A stretch of DNA of 64,000 nucleotides from Hyphomicrobiales bacterium (GCA_900468535.1 UBTY01000009.1:124001-188000), one strand, 5' to 3'; shown: positions 18,769 through 29,515, counted from the stretch's first letter. Translations and numbers: made by a program. Notes: generated from the letters alone by a model not told the origin.

Positions 18769-19962
18769 ATGAGTACCGATTTACATGCGCCCTTGGGGCA
18801 AGATCGCAAAGCCCGCCGGAAGCGGCCGGGCATTTTGCGTTTGGGACGCATGCTGGCCGGCGTCTGTTTGGTCGCGATCGGCGGGTTCTCGGTCTATACA
18901 GCATTTCATGGCGACGACCTGAAACGCACGGATCCGGCCGCAGGGCAAACTGCGGCGGCACCGCCTTCGGACACTGTCCAAACACCGCCTGCCCCACCGG
19001 CGGCTCCGGAGGGTATGCCGCGTGCCGCGCCCCGTTCCGGCGCGAATGTCGAGCAAATGGTCGCGGGGGATGGGTCTGTCGTCACCAAATACAGCCCGCG
19101 CTCGCGCGGCGATAATGGTCCGGTGCTGATTGATGCGATGCAAGTTGGGCAGGATCCGCGTATGGCGGCGCTGCCAAACGACGCGTTGCTTGAAGATACA
19201 CCGAGCGGGCGCCTCCCCATCGTCGGGCCGGATGGGCGGCGGCCGATGGACCAGTATGCAAGACCATGGTCGGGAACGCATGGAACGCGGATTGCCATTG
19301 TCGTGAGCGGCCTGGGGCTCAGCCAGACCGGCACGCAGCGTGCGATCCAGAAGTTGCCTGAAGATGTTACTTTTGCCTTCGCGACGAGCGGCAACAGCCT
19401 GCAGCGCTGGATGCAGGAAGCACGTCGCGGCGGGCATGAAATTCTGTTGCAGGTGCCGTTCGAGCCATATGATTACCCGGCGAACGATCCGGGGCCAGAT
19501 ACATTGCTGACGTCGAAGTCCGCTGCCAAGAATCTCGAAAGCCTGCATAGGGCGATGGGCGAGATTACAAATTACACCGGTATCATGAACTACCAGGGCG
19601 CGCGCTTCCTCGCCGACCCTAACGCCATGGAGCCGGTTCTCCGTGACATTGGCAAACGGGGTCTTCTTTTCCTCGATGACGGAAGCTCTGCGCAGTCAAA
19701 GACGGCGGTGATCGCCAAGGGAACGGAACTGCCTTACGCATTTGCGGACATTCAACTCGACGCTCAGCTTGACGTCAATGCGATCACTTTGAAGCTCGAC
19801 GAACTCGAGCGTATCGCAAAACGCAATGGGCAGGCGATCGGCGTCGCCTCGGCCTTTGACGAAAGCATCGATGCGATCTCGAAATGGACCGAGGAGGCAG
19901 CAATGCGCGGCATAGAGATCGTCGGCATCGCGGCACTGGCAAACGACCCGAAGAAGCCATGA
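18769..19962 (+). CDS. Divergent polysaccharide deacetylase-family protein, catalytic motifs altered
   Basis: 397 residues from ATG 18769; the upstream in-frame extension lies in the ctpA terminator. There is one N-terminal membrane anchor (about 27-46), then a proline/alanine-rich linker (about 55-90), then a C-terminal DUF610/PF04748 domain (about 170-395). The family's DDLG metal motif reads VVSGLGLS here and the NHMG-type motif reads NYQGARF, while [12 protein letters not shown] is retained. It may therefore bind sugar chains or peptidoglycan without deacetylating them. Its stop overlaps an ATG used or shared by rppH. The placement after EnvC-CtpA matches the yibQ-type gene following envC-ctpA in enterics and rhizobia. 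Confidence 0.85.
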   Translation: MSTDLHAPLGQDRKARRKRPGILRLGRMLAGVCLVAIGGFSVYTAFHGDDLKRTDPAAGQTAAAPPSDTVQTPPAPPAAPEGMPRAAPRSGANVEQMVAGDGSVVTKYSPRSRGDNGPVLIDAMQVGQDPRMAALPNDALLEDTPSGRLPIVGPDGRRPMDQYARPWSGTHGTRIAIVVSGLGLSQTGTQRAIQKLPEDVTFAFATSGNSLQRWMQEARRGGHEILLQVPFEPYDYPANDPGPDTLLTSKSAAKNLESLHRAMGEITNYTGIMNYQGARFLADPNAMEPVLRDIGKRGLLFLDDGSSAQSKTAVIAKGTELPYAFADIQLDAQLDVNAITLKLDELERIAKRNGQAIGVASAFDESIDAISKWTEEAAMRGIEIVGIAALANDPKKP

Positions 19963-19973
19963 GTGTGGGGCCA

Positions 19974-20507
19974 ATGAACAAGCAAAACATCAGAGCAGAA
20001 GACCTTCCTTACCGCCCTTGCGTCGGCGTGATGGTGCTTAACCGTGCCGGCTTGGTCTGGGCCGGCCGCCGTATTCCCGAAGAAAACTCGGAGTATGACG
20101 GTTCACCACAGCTCTGGCAGATGCCGCAGGGCGGTATCGATCACGGCGAGGATTCGCTTGAGGCCGCGTATCGGGAGCTATACGAGGAGACCGGGATGAA
20201 GACGGTCACCCTACTGGCTGAGGCGCGCGAGTGGATCAATTATGATTTGCCGGCTCAGCTGATCGGCATCGGACTGAAGGGAAAATTCCGCGGCCAGACT
20301 CAACGCTGGTTTGCCTTTCGTTTCGAGGGAGATGAAAGCGAGATTGCAATAAATCCGCCGCCGGGCGGACACTCTCCCGAATTCGATGAGTGGCAGTGGA
20401 AGCCAATGGAGAGCCTCCCCGGCCTGATCGTGCCGTTCAAACGCGCGGTGTATGAACAGGTCGTGAGCGAGTTTCGCCACCTGGCGAGTTTGGCGCCATC
20501 AGAATAG
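19974..20507 (+). CDS. rppH: RNA 5'-pyrophosphohydrolase
   Basis: 177 residues from ATG 19974 ([20 protein letters not shown]); an ATG at 19959 overlapping the previous stop is an alternative. The Nudix box [20 protein letters not shown] (residues 53-72, continuing TGM) is intact and preceded by LWQMPQGG, the RppH/IalA signature. It removes pyrophosphate from triphosphorylated mRNA 5' ends and so starts RNase E decay; the alphaproteobacterial relatives include the invasion protein IalA. It ends at a bidirectional terminator shared with bfr. Confidence 0.95.
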   Translation: MNKQNIRAEDLPYRPCVGVMVLNRAGLVWAGRRIPEENSEYDGSPQLWQMPQGGIDHGEDSLEAAYRELYEETGMKTVTLLAEAREWINYDLPAQLIGIGLKGKFRGQTQRWFAFRFEGDESEIAINPPPGGHSPEFDEWQWKPMESLPGLIVPFKRAVYEQVVSEFRHLASLAPSE

Positions 20508-20508
20508 A

Positions 20509-20533
20509 AAGCCGGCCGCGATGCGGCCGGCTT
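20509..20533. terminator. Bidirectional terminator between rppH and bfr
   Basis: A perfect 11-bp stem AAGCCGGCCGC / GCGGCCGGCTT with loop GAT, lying directly between the stops of the convergent genes. Confidence 0.75.
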
Positions 20534-20542
20534 GATCTCCGG

Positions 20543-21028
20543 TCATTCTGCTTCGTTGGCAGAGTCTGCGTTGAGCTGGCCGTACTTCGCTTCGCCGATC
20601 TTGTTGAGAAGTTCGAGCTGCGTTTCGAGGAAGTCGATATGGCCTTCCTCGTCAGCGAGAAGCTCTTCGAAGAGCTTCATCGAAACGTAGTCGCCAGCCT
20701 CATGACAGATATCGCGCGACTTCTTGTATGCGCTACGGGCATCGTATTCGCCGGCGAGGTCGGCTTCCAGAACTTCCTTGACGTTCTGACCGATGCGAAG
20801 CGGTGCAAGTGTCTGCAGGTTGGGGTGGCCTTCGAGGAAAATGATACGCGCGACCAGGCGATCGGCGTGATGCATTTCTTCGATGGATTCGGCGCGCTCC
20901 TTCTTTGCGAGCTTTGTGTAGCCCCAATCTTCAAGGAGTCGATAATGAACCCAGTACTGATTGACAGCACCAAGTTCGAGAAAGAGGGCCTCGTTAAGCC
21001 GCTCGATGACTTTTTTGTCGCCTTTCAA
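20543..21028 (-). CDS. bfr: Bacterioferritin
   Basis: 161 residues from a TTG at 21028 with AGGAGAG six bases upstream; an in-frame ATG at 21052 lacks such a site and would add eight residues. All ferroxidase ligands are in canonical positions (Glu18, Glu51, His54, Glu94, Glu127, His130) and Met52 is the haem ligand. It assembles as a 24-mer cage storing iron as ferric mineral. The TTG start may lower its translation. Its 5' end overlaps the coding end of the upstream [2Fe-2S] gene by about 35 bases. Confidence 0.97.
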   Translation of the reverse strand: MKGDKKVIERLNEALFLELGAVNQYWVHYRLLEDWGYTKLAKKERAESIEEMHHADRLVARIIFLEGHPNLQTLAPLRIGQNVKEVLEADLAGEYDARSAYKKSRDICHEAGDYVSMKLFEELLADEEGHIDFLETQLELLNKIGEAKYGQLNADSANEAE

Positions 21029-21305
21029 TGTCCGCTCTCCTGTTTTCTTCATGGAAGTTTCTGAGGCGAGACATGAAATCAAATATTTCGGCTTCCGTCG
21101 AGTGGTGACGGGCGTGATAGTCCTCTGTCGTTTGAATTATGATGTCGACTACGTTCGGGAAACAACCGCAACAGCGACCCCGTTTTTCCATCGCGTGGTA
21201 GACTTTTGCAGGCACAATCAACTGCCAACAGTCCTGATCAAGAAGCTCATTGATGACTTCCCGGATTTCGTGATCAGTTATGTAGTTGCAGCTGCAGACA
21301 AGCAC
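20994..21305 (-). CDS. bfd: Bacterioferritin-associated ferredoxin-like (2Fe-2S) protein
   Basis: 103 residues from a GTG at 21305 ([18 protein letters not shown]); the longer frame to 21467 has no family support. Cysteines 4 and 6 (CSC) plus the RCCGC cluster at about 45-48 give the Bfd CxC...CxxC [2Fe-2S] pattern. Bfd donates electrons to bacterioferritin haem to release stored iron. It precedes and overlaps bfr, so iron storage and mobilisation are co-transcribed. Iron regulation (Irr or RirA) is expected from rhizobial precedent, but I could not identify a clear operator. Confidence 0.85.
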   Translation of the reverse strand: MLVCSCNYITDHEIREVINELLDQDCWQLIVPAKVYHAMEKRGRCCGCFPNVVDIIIQTTEDYHARHHSTEAEIFDFMSRLRNFHEENRRADIERRQKSHRAA

Positions 21306-21463
21306 GTCGTCATTCCAAACATGACATTCACTATCGTCTTTTTTGCTAAAGAAGACGACCGTTGTCAAGAAAAAATAGAATCTGGGACTGTGCCTTTGGT
21401 CGCATCCCGATGATGGCCGGAACGATCGACGCGCGATCGCTATCCATTCCAACAAAGCTTTTA

Positions 21464-24400
21464 TCAATGAAAGTTTCGGCCCCGTGGCATAACGCCGGCT
21501 GTCTCACGCGCTTCAGTTCTGATGCCCCCAGTTATCCTTCGCTCCAATGCAGCCTTCTCCAGAGCGTTGGCTACCTTTCGTTGACGGGGATCCGCCGTCG
21601 GATTGAGCGCTTCATCGGAACGGTCGCTAACACCGAACCGCCGGGCTTCCTTCTGCAGGATGCCAAGTGCGGGCGTCATGTCCTCGATATGATCAACGAC
21701 GGTATGGATGACGCCACTCTGGCTCTGAAGCCTGCCGTATATCTTTACAAGTCGCGCTCCCATGACGATCGGGCGGTACTTCTCGAAGACTTTCGTCCAG
21801 ACAATGGCGTTGGCAACGCCAGTCTCGTCTTCCAAGGTCATGAAGATGACGCCCTTGGCTGAACCCGGGCGCTGACGCACCAGAACAAGGCCGGCGATAA
21901 TCACTTTTCGCCCGTTCGGGACGGTCAGAAGATCGACGCTCCTGATGATGCCTGCCTTGTGAAACTCTTCGCGCAGGAACGAGACCGGATGCGCCTTCAG
22001 GGAGAGCGAGAGGTATCGGTAATCCTCGATGACCTGTTCGCCCGGCAGCATCTCCGGCAATTTCGTCTCGGGCTCGACCTGCAGGTCGATGTGGTTCACC
22101 TGGTCAAACAGAGGGAGTTTTTCGGCGGCGCTCTTCACATCAAGTGCTCGCACAGCCCAAAGTGCATCCCGCCGAGACAATCTTATGGAGTGAAAGGCAT
22201 CGGCATCAGCGAGCCGTTCTATATCTGCTTTCTGCAGGCCTGAGCGTAGCCAGAGATCGCGGATGGAAGAATAGCCTCCGCGTCGATTGGCAACGAGCTG
22301 TTTCATGCTGTCTTCCGAAAGGCCCTTTACCTGCCTGAAGCCAAGACGGACGGCTCGCTTTGTCTTGATGACATCCCGCATGCTGGCATGCCGGAAATCG
22401 ACTGTACGCCTGTTGAATTCGGTCTCCTCAAGCAAGCAATCCCAGTTCGATTCATTGATGTCGACAGGCCTGATCTCGACGCCATGTTCCCGAGCATCTC
22501 TGACGAGCTGCGCAGGGGCATAAAAACCCATGGGCTGCGAATTCAGCATCGCGGCACAGAAGACGTCAGGATAGTAGGCTTTCACCCAGGACGAAGCGTA
22601 GACCAACAGCGCGAACGAGGCTGCATGGCTTTCCGGGAAACCGTATTCGCCAAAGCCCTTGATCTGATTGAAACATTGCTGGGCGAAATCACGCGGGTAC
22701 TCCTTTGCGACCATGCCGTTAATGAAACGCTTTTCGAAATCGCCGATGGTGCCCGTTCGTTTGAAGGTTGCCATGGCGCGTCTCAACTGATCCGCCTCGG
22801 CAGGCTCAAACCCTGCCGCGGTGATGGCGATCTGCATGGCCTGCTCCTGAAACAGCGGCACACCAAGCGTTCTCTCGAGAACTTTCTCAAGTTCTGGGTT
22901 CGGATATGTTATCGGAATGCCACGTGCTCTTTGTTCGCGACGCTTCAGATAGGGATGGACCATGTCCCCCTGGATAGGGCCCGGCCTGACGATAGCGACC
23001 TCGATGACAAGATCGTAGAATTCCTTCGGCTTCAGACGCGGCAGCATGCTCATCTGTGCCCGGCTCTCGATCTGGAAGACGCCGAGCGTGTCGGCCCGGC
23101 ACATCATCGCATAGACCGGTTCCTCATCCTCATGTGTAGCGTTGCCGAGATCGGCGAGTGTCTTCTTGATGTCGTAGTGCAGGAGAAGCAGATCGAATGC
23201 CCGCTTCAATGCGGTCAGCATTCCGAGCGCCAGGATGTCGACCTTGAGGATCTTCAGATTGTCGAGATCATCCTTGTCCCATTCGACCATGTAGCGTCCG
23301 GGCATTGCCGTGTTCATGATCGGAACGACTTCATCGAGCCTGTCCCTGGTGATGACGAAGCCGCCGACATGCTGGGTGAGGTGCCTGGGAAAGCCGAGAA
23401 GTTCGGATGCATATTTCAGCACGTTTTGCGTTACGGGATCGGAGGTTACGAGCCCGGCGGCCTTCGCTTCTCGCTCCGACAGCTTTTCTTCCGACCAGCC
23501 CCAGACTAGACTGCCGATGGCAGACTGGACGTCTTCGGAGAGACCGAAGGCCTTCGAGACCTCGCGCCCGGCTGATCGCGTACGATAGGTCGTTACCCCT
23601 GCCGTCAGACCGGCATGTTCCTTGCCGTACTTCTCGTAGATATGCTGGATGACTTCTTCGCGCCTCTCGTGCTCGAAATCGACATCGATATCCGGCGGTT
23701 CGTCGCGGTCCATCGAGAGGAAGCGGTCGAAGAGCAGGGTGCTCTTTTCCGGATTGACCTCGGTTATCTCGAGGCAATAGCAAATGACCGAGTTTGCAGC
23801 GGAGCCGCGCCCCTGGCAGAGGATCTTCTTCTCGTGCCGGGCATACTGGATGATCCGATGGACCGTCAGGAAGTATGATTCATATTGCTTCCGGCGAACG
23901 AGATCCAACTCGTATTCGATATTTTGTTGGACTTTCTCGGGTATCTTTCCGGGGAAGCGTTTTGCAGCACCTGATCTGGTAAGGCGTTCCAGTGTTTCAT
24001 ACGGTGTTTCTCCCTCGTCATTCTCGGAGGGGTAGTTGTGCTCCAGTTCGTCGAGCGAAAAGGAAAGGCTTCCAAAGAACTTCGCCGTGTTCGTGACGGC
24101 GTGCGGATAGTCTCGGAGGAGACGCAGAATTTCGCTGCCACTCTTGAGATAGCGTTCGGCATTCGGAGCCAGGAGAAAGCCAGCCTCGGGAATGGGAACG
24201 TGTTCCCTGATCGATGTCACGATATCGGCGAGAGGGCGGCGAGCCGTGTCGTGGTAGAGTGGCTGGTTTGTGGCGATCAGCGGCACGCGGTTGCGGTCAG
24301 CCAGCATGGCGATAGTCGCAAACATGCGCTTGTCGCGGCCATCGTAGACGGGAGCGAGCGCCATATAGATGTTTTTCCGAAAGCGCTTTCTGAAACGCTC

Positions 24401-24898
24401 CAGACAGGCTTCGAACGCTGCGTGATTGTTATCATCGGGAATGGACGGATGCGGAATGATCGCAAGCATCATGTCGTCGCCCCATTCCATCAGATCCGCC
24501 TCCGACAGAATGCACTTACCCTTCTCGGCTCTCAGGTTTCCGGCGCTTAGCAGTCGGCAAAGATGCGCCCAGCCTTGACGATCTCGGGGGTAGGCAAGAA
24601 TGTCAGGCGTTCCGTCCGCAAAGACGAGACGGGCTCCCGGCTGGAAACGGATCGGATCGGGAATGATGTCCTTCTTCTCGCGCTCCTCCAGAAGCCCGGC
24701 TTTCATTCGTTCGAACTTCTTCAGGATCGCCTTTGCCTGGGCATACGCCCGGACGACACCGGCAACCGAATTGCGGTCGGCAATGCCAAGGCCCCCAAGC
24801 TTCAGAACGGCGGCCTGAACGACCATCTCCTCGGGCTTGGAGGCGCCCTCCAAAAAGGAGAAATTGGTCTTGGCGCCGATTTCGAAGAAGGCGGACAT
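21464..24898 (-). CDS. dnaE2: Error-prone DNA polymerase III alpha subunit DnaE2 (ImuC)
   Basis: 1144 residues from ATG 24898, which shares its A with the imuB stop (TGATG). The N-terminal PHP domain begins [20 protein letters not shown]. The polymerase core carries catalytic aspartates in [16 protein letters not shown] and the downstream region around VDILALGML; an OB fold lies near the C-terminus ([19 protein letters not shown]). DnaE2 is the catalytic polymerase of the ImuA-ImuB-DnaE2 mutasome that performs SOS-induced translesion synthesis and mutagenesis in alphaproteobacteria. Last gene of the LexA-controlled cassette. Confidence 0.97.
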   Translation of the reverse strand: MSAFFEIGAKTNFSFLEGASKPEEMVVQAAVLKLGGLGIADRNSVAGVVRAYAQAKAILKKFERMKAGLLEEREKKDIIPDPIRFQPGARLVFADGTPDILAYPRDRQGWAHLCRLLSAGNLRAEKGKCILSEADLMEWGDDMMLAIIPHPSIPDDNNHAAFEACLERFRKRFRKNIYMALAPVYDGRDKRMFATIAMLADRNRVPLIATNQPLYHDTARRPLADIVTSIREHVPIPEAGFLLAPNAERYLKSGSEILRLLRDYPHAVTNTAKFFGSLSFSLDELEHNYPSENDEGETPYETLERLTRSGAAKRFPGKIPEKVQQNIEYELDLVRRKQYESYFLTVHRIIQYARHEKKILCQGRGSAANSVICYCLEITEVNPEKSTLLFDRFLSMDRDEPPDIDVDFEHERREEVIQHIYEKYGKEHAGLTAGVTTYRTRSAGREVSKAFGLSEDVQSAIGSLVWGWSEEKLSEREAKAAGLVTSDPVTQNVLKYASELLGFPRHLTQHVGGFVITRDRLDEVVPIMNTAMPGRYMVEWDKDDLDNLKILKVDILALGMLTALKRAFDLLLLHYDIKKTLADLGNATHEDEEPVYAMMCRADTLGVFQIESRAQMSMLPRLKPKEFYDLVIEVAIVRPGPIQGDMVHPYLKRREQRARGIPITYPNPELEKVLERTLGVPLFQEQAMQIAITAAGFEPAEADQLRRAMATFKRTGTIGDFEKRFINGMVAKEYPRDFAQQCFNQIKGFGEYGFPESHAASFALLVYASSWVKAYYPDVFCAAMLNSQPMGFYAPAQLVRDAREHGVEIRPVDINESNWDCLLEETEFNRRTVDFRHASMRDVIKTKRAVRLGFRQVKGLSEDSMKQLVANRRGGYSSIRDLWLRSGLQKADIERLADADAFHSIRLSRRDALWAVRALDVKSAAEKLPLFDQVNHIDLQVEPETKLPEMLPGEQVIEDYRYLSLSLKAHPVSFLREEFHKAGIIRSVDLLTVPNGRKVIIAGLVLVRQRPGSAKGVIFMTLEDETGVANAIVWTKVFEKYRPIVMGARLVKIYGRLQSQSGVIHTVVDHIEDMTPALGILQKEARRFGVSDRSDEALNPTADPRQRKVANALEKAALERRITGGIRTEARETAGVMPRGRNFH

Positions 24899-26517
24899 CA
24901 AGCAATGACCCCATGCATGAACCAGTTCTGCGCTGCGTCACGCTCATAATGGCCCTGGCGATAGATCCAGAAGCGGCGTCCCTTATCATCTTCGATCCGG
25001 AAGTAATCTCGATCCGCAGCATCCTTTTCATCCGCGCCACCGAGCCACCATTCCATTGCCAGCCGTTCCGGTCCCTCGCTCTTCAAGACACGGTGCTGCA
25101 TGCGCCGCCAGTGAAAGCTCGCTGGTGCGCCATCAGGGATTTCGATGGCAAAGGCATCCATCGGTTCTGAATTCCGCAATAGCCGGATGGGTCGCTCGCT
25201 CCTGGCTGGCGGCGGATGTCCTTCCCGGGTTTTCGGAGCGGACAGGTGATCGATTGCAGGAACAGCAATGACGGCTCTTTCCGGTATGTGGCTCTCCCGC
25301 AATTGGAAGGTTTGAAGGCAATCTTCTCCAAGGCGGGCGGAAACCCGATCCACGAAGGCGGCAAGAGACGCGTCCTTTTGCTGGTGGTGTTCGAAATCAC
25401 CCTGCGAGGTCACGAAATCCTCGTGAAGGAGCACGTTGAGACGAAGGATCTCGAATCCGTAGCCGGCATCGAAATCGTCGTGAATGGCCTGCAGGCGTTC
25501 GGCAAAGAGAGCGGCGATGCGCTTCGGTTCCCGCAAGGGCTGGGCGGTTCCGGCAGAAATCCTGAATACCTTGCCGTCGACACGGAACAGCACCAGTTCG
25601 AAGATGCGGCCGCCGACGCCGCGGGCTTCGAGCGAAGGCTTCAGGGAGACGGCAATCTGATCGGTGAGCGCAAGGATATCGTCTTCGGCGCCGATCGGCT
25701 CGATCAGGCGACGTTCAACCGAGAGGCTCGCGACGGGCAGGCGTGGAGAAACCGGCTCCTCATCGGTTCCAAGCGCCTGATCGAGCCTTAAGAGCACGGT
25801 TCCTCCAAATCGGCGGGTGAGCGGGGCGCGGGGCGCCGTCAGCAAATCGCCGATATATTTGAGCCCCATCTTGTTCAGGCCCCCTATGGTTTCCTCCTCT
25901 AGGCGCAAGGCAGCGACGGGCAGGGGAGCCAGCGCCTGTTCGGCCTCTTCATGGTCAATGATGCCACCCTGGCCGAAGCGGCTGATGGCCCAGGACAATC
26001 CGGGCGAGGAAGAGATGGCGCCGCGGGCGTCAATTCCCATCTGGAAGAGCCTGGCAAGGATATCCTTGAGAAGCGAGGCCTCACCGCCGAACAGATGGGC
26101 GCAGCCGGTAATATCGAGAAACAGACCATCCACGCCGTCGAGAGCGACAAGCGGGGTATAGCGATCGCACCAGTCGGCGATCGCTTCCAGGAAGCGCCGG
26201 TTGGCGGCCGGGTCGTCCTCGATCACATCGAGCGTGGGGTAGATGGCGCGGGCTTCGGCGACACCCATGTGCTTTCGGAGATTGAGGGTTTCGGCTGCCT
26301 CGTCGAGCGCTGTCAACCGCATGGTATTGTTGAGACGGGTGGAGCAGACGATCGGTGCGGCTTCAGGACGTCCGCGCGAACGCCAGGAGAGCCCCCATTT
26401 CTTTCTTGATATCCGGTCGGTTGGAAGATGCGGAAAGTGGAGTGCCAGAATGCGCTGCGCCTTCGTGTGGAAGGCGAGGGTCGACTGATTGTGAGACGGC
26501 GAAAAAACGGCGGTCAT
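24898..26517 (-). CDS. imuB: ImuB, catalytically inactive Y-family polymerase homologue
   Basis: 539 residues; the start at 26517 overlaps imuA by 155 bases and is not certain. The Y-family fold is recognisable ([51 protein letters not shown]), but the acidic residues at the expected catalytic positions are missing, as in known ImuB. ImuB acts as a hub that binds the beta clamp, ImuA and DnaE2. Stop and dnaE2 start overlap by one base, indicating coupled translation. Confidence 0.92.
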   Translation of the reverse strand: MTAVFSPSHNQSTLAFHTKAQRILALHFPHLPTDRISRKKWGLSWRSRGRPEAAPIVCSTRLNNTMRLTALDEAAETLNLRKHMGVAEARAIYPTLDVIEDDPAANRRFLEAIADWCDRYTPLVALDGVDGLFLDITGCAHLFGGEASLLKDILARLFQMGIDARGAISSSPGLSWAISRFGQGGIIDHEEAEQALAPLPVAALRLEEETIGGLNKMGLKYIGDLLTAPRAPLTRRFGGTVLLRLDQALGTDEEPVSPRLPVASLSVERRLIEPIGAEDDILALTDQIAVSLKPSLEARGVGGRIFELVLFRVDGKVFRISAGTAQPLREPKRIAALFAERLQAIHDDFDAGYGFEILRLNVLLHEDFVTSQGDFEHHQQKDASLAAFVDRVSARLGEDCLQTFQLRESHIPERAVIAVPAIDHLSAPKTREGHPPPARSERPIRLLRNSEPMDAFAIEIPDGAPASFHWRRMQHRVLKSEGPERLAMEWWLGGADEKDAADRDYFRIEDDKGRRFWIYRQGHYERDAAQNWFMHGVIA

Positions 26518-27310
26518 GAGGGTTCCACTCCAGTAGAAAGGAGAGGGGAGCCGGGTTGCGGCTCTTCTCCAGGGTCAGATGAAAAACCGGATTGCCGATA
26601 CTACCGCCCAGCATCGTGCCATCCGGCAAGGGGCGCGCCTGTGCCGGCGCGGGTGCCACAAGGAAGCGGAAGCAAGCGCTGCTGGCCTCTTCCTCTCCAG
26701 CCTGCCGAAGCAGGAAAAGCGGGCGTTTCGATGCTTTCGCCCGCAAGCTCAAACGACGGCTTTCCGTCAGACCGAAGGGCTTCGGATTGCCGCGAACCTC
26801 CAGAATTGTCGCAGGAAAGACGCCGCTTTCGACTGCGGTCTCGGCAAGCCAGAGGGCATCCTCAAGCTTGCGTGGACTGGCATAGAAGAACTGCTCCGGT
26901 TTCAAACCGAAATCGCGCAGGCCGACGGCGTAGGGGATGCCTGCTTCCATCGTGGAGACCATGTCTGCGATCCAGAGGATCGGCAGCGGGGCGCTGCGGC
27001 TTTCTCCCGCCTGACGCTGCAGCATGGCCGCAAGCGCCAGCGCGAAGCCACTGCCGGCACCGGCTTCGCGCAAAAGGTCGGAGCGGACCTCGGTGATCCC
27101 GTCGAGCGGCAGGCCGCCGTCAACTGCCTCGTCAAGCGTAGGGATTCCAAGGGGAAGACGCAGGCCACTGTCATTCTTGGTGGAGAGATCCTTCTCGGCC
27201 AAGGCTTCGCCTTGCGCTGCAGCCAAGGCCGGTGCGGGCTTTCCTTCAAGCTTTGCAATGGTTTCGCGGAGCGCAAAAAGCCGCTCGCGCGTCACGGCCG
27301 GCTGTGCCAT
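26363..27310 (-). CDS. imuA: ImuA, SOS mutasome accessory protein (RecA/SulA-like)
   Basis: 315 residues from ATG 27310 (MAQPAVTRERLF), which has GGAG six bases upstream; a TTG at 27322 is in frame but merges with that site. The RecA-like core includes LPLDGITEVRSDLL, GSGFALALAAML and LPILWIADMVSTMEAGIP. ImuA is thought to modulate RecA or recruit the mutasome. It heads the imuA-imuB-dnaE2 operon and is preceded by a LexA box. Confidence 0.9.
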   Translation of the reverse strand: MAQPAVTRERLFALRETIAKLEGKPAPALAAAQGEALAEKDLSTKNDSGLRLPLGIPTLDEAVDGGLPLDGITEVRSDLLREAGAGSGFALALAAMLQRQAGESRSAPLPILWIADMVSTMEAGIPYAVGLRDFGLKPEQFFYASPRKLEDALWLAETAVESGVFPATILEVRGNPKPFGLTESRRLSLRAKASKRPLFLLRQAGEEEASSACFRFLVAPAPAQARPLPDGTMLGGSIGNPVFHLTLEKSRNPAPLSFLLEWNPHDRRFFAVSQSVDPRLPHEGAAHSGTPLSASSNRPDIKKEMGALLAFARTS

Positions 27311-27331
27311 GACGTTCTCCAAGTCTTATAT

Positions 27332-27346
27332 GTTCCTGTTATGTTC
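27332..27346 (-). promoter_or_regulatory. LexA (SOS) box of imuA-imuB-dnaE2
   Basis: GTTC-N7-GTTC on the plus strand (GAAC-N7-GAAC on the coding strand), an exact match to the alphaproteobacterial LexA operator, 22 bases before the imuA start. DNA damage should derepress the cassette. Confidence 0.88.
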
Positions 27347-27471
27347 TTATGGATTCCAGAGGCTGGCGGAAGAGTCAACAGTCATTTGATGTGAATTTAT
27401 TCCTGCCTTTGATTCCGCTCTCGAAAATCGTACGCAAAGGTTCTATATGGGCCGCAAAGGAAGGAATATTC

Positions 27472-27909
27472 ATGGCCCGCATAGACCAGAGCGAGGATTG
27501 GCGGGATCGCCACGCGCCGACGATCAGCACCTTCGAGTCGTTGGCAATGGAGGCGTATAGCCACCTGCCGGAAGAATTCCGCTCACTGACCACCAATCTG
27601 ACGATCGAGATCGAGGATTTCCCAGACGACGAGATATTCGAGGACATGGCGCTAGAAACGCCGTTCGACCTGCTTGGCCTCTTTGAAGGCCGGGGCATTT
27701 CGGAGCGTTTCACGATGGAGACCGGCGAATTGCCGAACCGTATCCGCCTCTACCGGCGGCCGATCCTCGACTACTGGGCCGAGAACGACGAGACGCTGGG
27801 CGATATCATCACCCACGTCCTCATCCATGAGATCGGCCACCATTTCGGTCTCAGCGACGACGACATGGAGCGGATCGAGGCGAGCGCCGAAGAAGCGGCC
27901 GAACGCTAA
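27472..27909 (+). CDS. Zincin-like metallopeptidase family protein (PF06262)
   Basis: 145 residues from ATG 27472, with AAAGGAAGGA upstream; earlier in-frame codons lack a site. The extended zinc motif HEIGHHFGLSD (His119, His123, Asp129) follows the HExxHxxGxxD pattern. The acidic N-terminal half and the RRPILDYW stretch are typical of this short cytosolic family. Proteolytic activity has rarely been shown for such proteins, so function is inferred from the motif only. It is divergent from imuA, sharing the intergenic region with the LexA box. Confidence 0.85.
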   Translation: MARIDQSEDWRDRHAPTISTFESLAMEAYSHLPEEFRSLTTNLTIEIEDFPDDEIFEDMALETPFDLLGLFEGRGISERFTMETGELPNRIRLYRRPILDYWAENDETLGDIITHVLIHEIGHHFGLSDDDMERIEASAEEAAER

Positions 27910-27917
27910 GCCTTCGC

Positions 27918-28124
27918 TTACTGTTCGGACAGCTTCATGTCCGGATGGTAGTCCTTGCCTTCGACTTCCTTGACGATCGCCTGGGCGCACATCACTTGAC
28001 CCGTCTGGGTATTGAAGGTCAGCGACGGCGAGCCGTTCAGCGACCAGCCCTTGTTGAGGGCGGCGGTCACGCGGTGACAGAAAGCGGCGTCATCCTGGCC
28101 GGTCAGAAGGCGATAAAGCTTCAT
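27918..28124 (-). CDS. DUF1737 domain protein (68 aa)
   Basis: A 68-residue basic-to-neutral protein beginning MKLYRLLTGQDDAAFCHRV and containing GWSLNGSPSLTFN, the DUF1737 pattern. No known biochemical function. It follows the CitE-like lyase by 13 bases on the same strand and is probably co-transcribed with it. No signal peptide, so cytoplasmic. Confidence 0.8.
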   Translation of the reverse strand: MKLYRLLTGQDDAAFCHRVTAALNKGWSLNGSPSLTFNTQTGQVMCAQAIVKEVEGKDYHPDMKLSEQ

Positions 28125-28137
28125 CTAAAGTCGTCTT

Positions 28138-29046
28138 TCACTTCGCCGTTTGGCGTTCTGCAATCAGGCGGGCTTTATGAACCAGACTTTCCGCCTGGAC
28201 AAGATGTAGCCGCTCGATCATCCGGCCATTGGCGTTGATGACATTCAGGCCGTCGGTAGCGGGGTCGGCGAAGGCGGCGATGATCGCCTCCGCCTCGGCA
28301 ATTGCCGCTTCATCGGGGCCGAAATGCCGGTTGGATGTCTCGATCTGCGCCGGGTGGATCAGCATCTTGCCGTCGAAGCCCATGGCGCGGGCATGTGCGC
28401 ATTCGGCATCGAAGGCATCGGCGTCCCTGAAATCGTTGAAGACGCTGTCGATCGCGTCGAGGCCATAGGCGCGCACGGCGAGTACTACCTGCATCAGCCA
28501 GGGCACGAGATAGGTGCGGCCGGGTTGCGGCAGGACGCCTGTTTCCTTTCGCAGATCGTTGAGGCCGACGACGAAACAGTCGAGTCTCGAGCCCGGCGTG
28601 CGTCCGGCTTCGGCAATTGCTGCCGCGTTCAGAATGCCGCGGGGTGTTTCGATCATCGCCCAGATGCGCAGGCTATCAGGTGCATCGGCATCGGCGAGCC
28701 GGTCACTGACGGCCATCACATCCTGAGGTTCGTTTACTTTCGGCAGGAGCACGGCATCCGGCTCCAGTGCCAGGACCAGTTCCATGTCCGCATTGCCGAA
28801 TGTGGAATCAAGCGCATTGATGCGAATGATCCGCTCCTTGTTCAGAAGGGGATCCCCTGAAAAAAAGGCCTTCAGATTGTCGCGGGCTTCTGCCTTTCGC
28901 TCCGGCGCTACCGAGTCCTCGAGATCGAAGATCACGGCATCGCAATCGAGCGCACGGGTCTTTTCCAGTGCGCGTGCATTGATGGCCGGAACGCTCAGCA
29001 CGGACCGGCGGAGATTCAGGGAACGAGTCGGAGGATTACGGGTCAT
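28138..29046 (-). CDS. CoA ester lyase, HpcH/HpaI (CitE-like) family
   Basis: 302 residues from ATG 29046 (MTRNPPTRSLNLRRSVLSVP); the frame is open much further upstream but runs across the region encoding a small protein on the other strand. The TIM-barrel motifs are present: DAVIFDLEDSVAPERKAEAR, the IRINALDS phosphate/CoA strand with Arg, and WAMIETPRGILNA with a metal-binding glutamate. The family includes citrate lyase beta, malyl-CoA/beta-methylmalyl-CoA lyases and (3S)-malyl-CoA thioesterase; I cannot choose between them from sequence alone. Confidence 0.88.
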   Translation of the reverse strand: MTRNPPTRSLNLRRSVLSVPAINARALEKTRALDCDAVIFDLEDSVAPERKAEARDNLKAFFSGDPLLNKERIIRINALDSTFGNADMELVLALEPDAVLLPKVNEPQDVMAVSDRLADADAPDSLRIWAMIETPRGILNAAAIAEAGRTPGSRLDCFVVGLNDLRKETGVLPQPGRTYLVPWLMQVVLAVRAYGLDAIDSVFNDFRDADAFDAECAHARAMGFDGKMLIHPAQIETSNRHFGPDEAAIAEAEAIIAAFADPATDGLNVINANGRMIERLHLVQAESLVHKARLIAERQTAK

Positions 29047-29158
29047 CACAAATCTGTGCCAAGCTTTGTGACAGGTGGCAAGACAACAAAAAGCCATGCT
29101 CATCTTGCAGAGAGAGAAATGAAGAACCACATTCCTTTCCGAAGAAAGGTCTAAAACC

Positions 29159-29401
29159 ATGCAAAGCATTCGTTCCGTCTTCCTCCTGCTCGCTGGCATC
29201 ACCGCCTTCGTTGCATTGGCGTTTGTCACCTTTTCCGTGACGCTCGCAGTCGGGGGTATTCTGACGGTACTCATGGTTGGCCGCGCGCTTTCGCTGAAGA
29301 TGAAGCCGGCTCCGGTCCGCGCCACAGCGAAGGCAAGATCACATTCCGGCGAGAACATGCGCATCTGGAATGACGGTCGCGGTACGATCATCGACCTCTG
29401 A
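29159..29401 (+). CDS. Small membrane protein (80 aa)
   Basis: 80 residues: two closely spaced hydrophobic helices (about 5-24 and 26-42) followed by a basic C-terminal tail ending NDGRGTIIDL. A weak AAGG ribosome-binding site precedes the ATG. I recognise no domain; the compact hairpin-plus-basic-tail pattern suggests a small inner-membrane protein. It is divergent from the CitE-like lyase. Confidence 0.65.
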   Translation: MQSIRSVFLLLAGITAFVALAFVTFSVTLAVGGILTVLMVGRALSLKMKPAPVRATAKARSHSGENMRIWNDGRGTIIDL

Positions 29402-29515
29402 CTTTCGCGTCGACTCCAGAAAAGTTTCGAGATCACTGTCGGCTCGACTGATCCTCCCGCGTCCTTGAGAGGTCTGGGCTTCCCGCCCGAACCAAATCAA
29501 ACGATGGAGGACAGT

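Noticed and set aside
21306..21467. N-terminal extension of the Bfd-like protein
   Set aside because: Adds about 54 residues with no family match; the Bfd domain begins at the CSC motif after the GTG at 21305.
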